Origin: Lysobacter sp.
GTDB taxonomy: Bacteria > Pseudomonadota > Gammaproteobacteria > Xanthomonadales > Xanthomonadaceae
Direction of reading: 5' to 3'
NCBI GenBank assembly: GCA_027306995.1
Contig: DAHUXS010000008.1
Location: 1 to 64,000, forward strand
DNA length: 64,000 bases
The notes under the pieces are model-generated. The model was not told the origin of the DNA. It was given only the letters and a program-made list of their open reading frames with translations, and made no database searches. The translations under genes and the position numbers were made by a program. How positions within the stretch are numbered: the first letter of the stretch is position 1; each line of letters starts with the position of its first letter. This document shows, in pieces, positions 63,113 through 64,000 of the stretch.

Positions 63113-64000
63113 ATGATACCTGCTCACCCCGCTCCCATACAGATTTCGCCCCGACAAGCCACCCCGCGCTGGCAACAGCTTTGGCGCGATGCCGTGCGCG
63201 ATCCGGTGGAATTGCTGGGCCTGCTCGGGCTGGAAGAATTGGCCAGCCGGGTTTCCCCCGCGGCCGCGGCGCAATTCGCCCTGCGGGTGCCGCGCGGCTT
63301 CGTCGCCCGCATGCGCCATGGCGATGCCAACGACCCCCTGTTGCGCCAGGTCCTGCCGCTGGACGATGAAGAGCGCGTCGTTCCCGGCTTCGGGCTGGAC
63401 GCCGTCGGCGACAGCGCGGCCCGCGCCGGCGCCGGCGTGATCCGCAAATACCGCGGTCGTGCCCTGTTGGTCGCGACCGGCAGCTGCGGGATCAATTGCC
63501 GCTACTGCTTCCGCCGCCATTTCCCCTATGCGGAGGAAACCGCCGCGCGCGGCCAGTGGGCCGAGACGCTGGCGATCATCGCGGCCGACGACGCCATCGA
63601 CGAAATCATCCTGTCCGGTGGCGATCCGTTGTCGCTGGCCGATGGCAAGCTCGCCGAGCTCACCGATGCCTTGAAGCGGATTCCCCATGTCCGCCGCCTG
63701 CGCATCCATACGCGATTGCCGGTCGTGCTGCCGGAACGGGTGGACGATGGCCTGATCGCGTGGTTGCGCGACCTGCCGTGGCCGGTCACGGTGGTGATCC
63801 ACGCCAACCATGCCAACGAATTCGATGGCGATGTCGATGCCGCGCTCATGCGATTGCGCGACGCCGGCTGCCTGCTGCTCAACCAGGCCGTGCTGCTGAA
63901 GGGCGTCAACGATTCGGTGGATGCCCTGACCGATCTGTGCGAGCGCGGCCATCGCGCCGGCGTGCTGCCCTATTACCTGCACCAGCTCGATCGCGTCAGC
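63113..64000 (+). CDS. epmB: EF-P lysine 2,3-aminomutase EpmB, N-terminal 296 residues (3' end beyond window)
   Basis: Radical SAM enzyme converting L-alpha-lysine to (R)-beta-lysine for EF-P Lys34. The visible N-terminal 296 residues include the cluster motif [17 protein letters not shown] (Cys125, Cys129, Cys132), [28 protein letters not shown] and [10 protein letters not shown]. This KamA-like family without the zinc and Clostridial extensions is EpmB. It is divergent from efp. The missing C terminus should hold the remaining barrel strands. Confidence 0.93.
   Translation, partial: MIPAHPAPIQISPRQATPRWQQLWRDAVRDPVELLGLLGLEELASRVSPAAAAQFALRVPRGFVARMRHGDANDPLLRQVLPLDDEERVVPGFGLDAVGDSAARAGAGVIRKYRGRALLVATGSCGINCRYCFRRHFPYAEETAARGQWAETLAIIAADDAIDEIILSGGDPLSLADGKLAELTDALKRIPHVRRLRIHTRLPVVLPERVDDGLIAWLRDLPWPVTVVIHANHANEFDGDVDAALMRLRDAGCLLLNQAVLLKGVNDSVDALTDLCERGHRAGVLPYYLHQLDRVS

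Overview
The window is a GC-rich (roughly two-thirds G+C), densely coded bacterial chromosome segment. Gene content points to the gammaproteobacterial family Xanthomonadaceae/Lysobacteraceae (Lysobacter, Luteimonas or a relative). The pointers are a TrpR-like gene heading a complete hisGDCBHAFI(E) operon, the LiuABCDE leucine pathway, the bactofilin/zinc-ribbon pair, an autotransporter subtilase with an N-terminal lipobox, and an EF-P/EpmB pair plus an EfpL paralogue. The species assignment is inference. No insertion sequence, prophage, CRISPR array or rRNA operon is visible; there is one tRNA gene.

Layout. 1-1.3 kb: 5' part of a fused isobutyryl-CoA mutase (icmF). 1.4-3 kb: secreted TPR-type protein. 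3.1-9.8 kb: leucine dehydrogenase, isovaleryl-CoA dehydrogenase, a large autotransporter subtilase on the other strand, and a thiolase. 9.9-10.9 kb: two Ala-rich lipoproteins with strong terminators. 10.9-13.6 kb: methylcrotonyl-CoA carboxylase beta subunit, then a bactofilin with an overlapping zinc-ribbon gene. 13.6-13.95 kb: noncoding inverted-repeat element. 13.95-16.3 kb: feoA-feoB plus a small Cys-rich membrane protein behind a Fur-box-like site. 16.4-20.6 kb: liuC-liuD-liuE-GNAT. Together with the 3-12 kb genes this completes leucine to acetyl-CoA plus acetoacetate.

20.6-24.3 kb: secreted amidohydrolase, HSD10-like SDR, efpL, a small secreted protein and a GNAT. 24.3-27.5 kb: an FAD oxidase (probably D-2-hydroxyglutarate dehydrogenase) divergent from serA, then a Nudix hydrolase. 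27.6-30.6 kb: two paralogous APC amino-acid permeases. 30.6-33.6 kb: class II aldolase and part of the methionine-salvage pathway (mtnB, mtnD, an unknown gene, mtnC), followed by an EamA exporter and a convergent periplasmic phosphoesterase. 36.1-43.6 kb: the his operon, controlled by an apparent palindromic operator. 43.6-46.9 kb: hisS and an unusual MIO-type aromatic amino-acid lyase. 47.0 kb: tRNA-Pro(CGG).

47.2-49.9 kb: a small polysaccharide module (short membrane ORF, processive GT2 synthase, outer-membrane barrel). 50-54 kb: cysS, sufE, an MFS transporter, a small membrane protein and a triple Fe-S protein. 54-58.5 kb: a DksA protein with a histone-H1-like tail and degraded zinc site, yidD, dihydroorotase, an M23 peptidase and folE2. 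58.5-63.1 kb: one long minus-strand gene train, efp - TMEM175-like channel - MTA/SAH deaminase - ubiG - gph - phytoene-synthase-like gene. 63.1 kb to the end: epmB, cut by the window edge.

Most of the sequence is ordinary metabolism with many 1-4 nt start/stop overlaps. The least expected items are the aromatic lyase in the histidine locus, the H1-tailed DksA beside zinc-sparing neighbours, the GT2/outer-membrane-barrel module, the his operator, a probable leaderless mtnB, and a recurring CGCTAnnnT promoter element.
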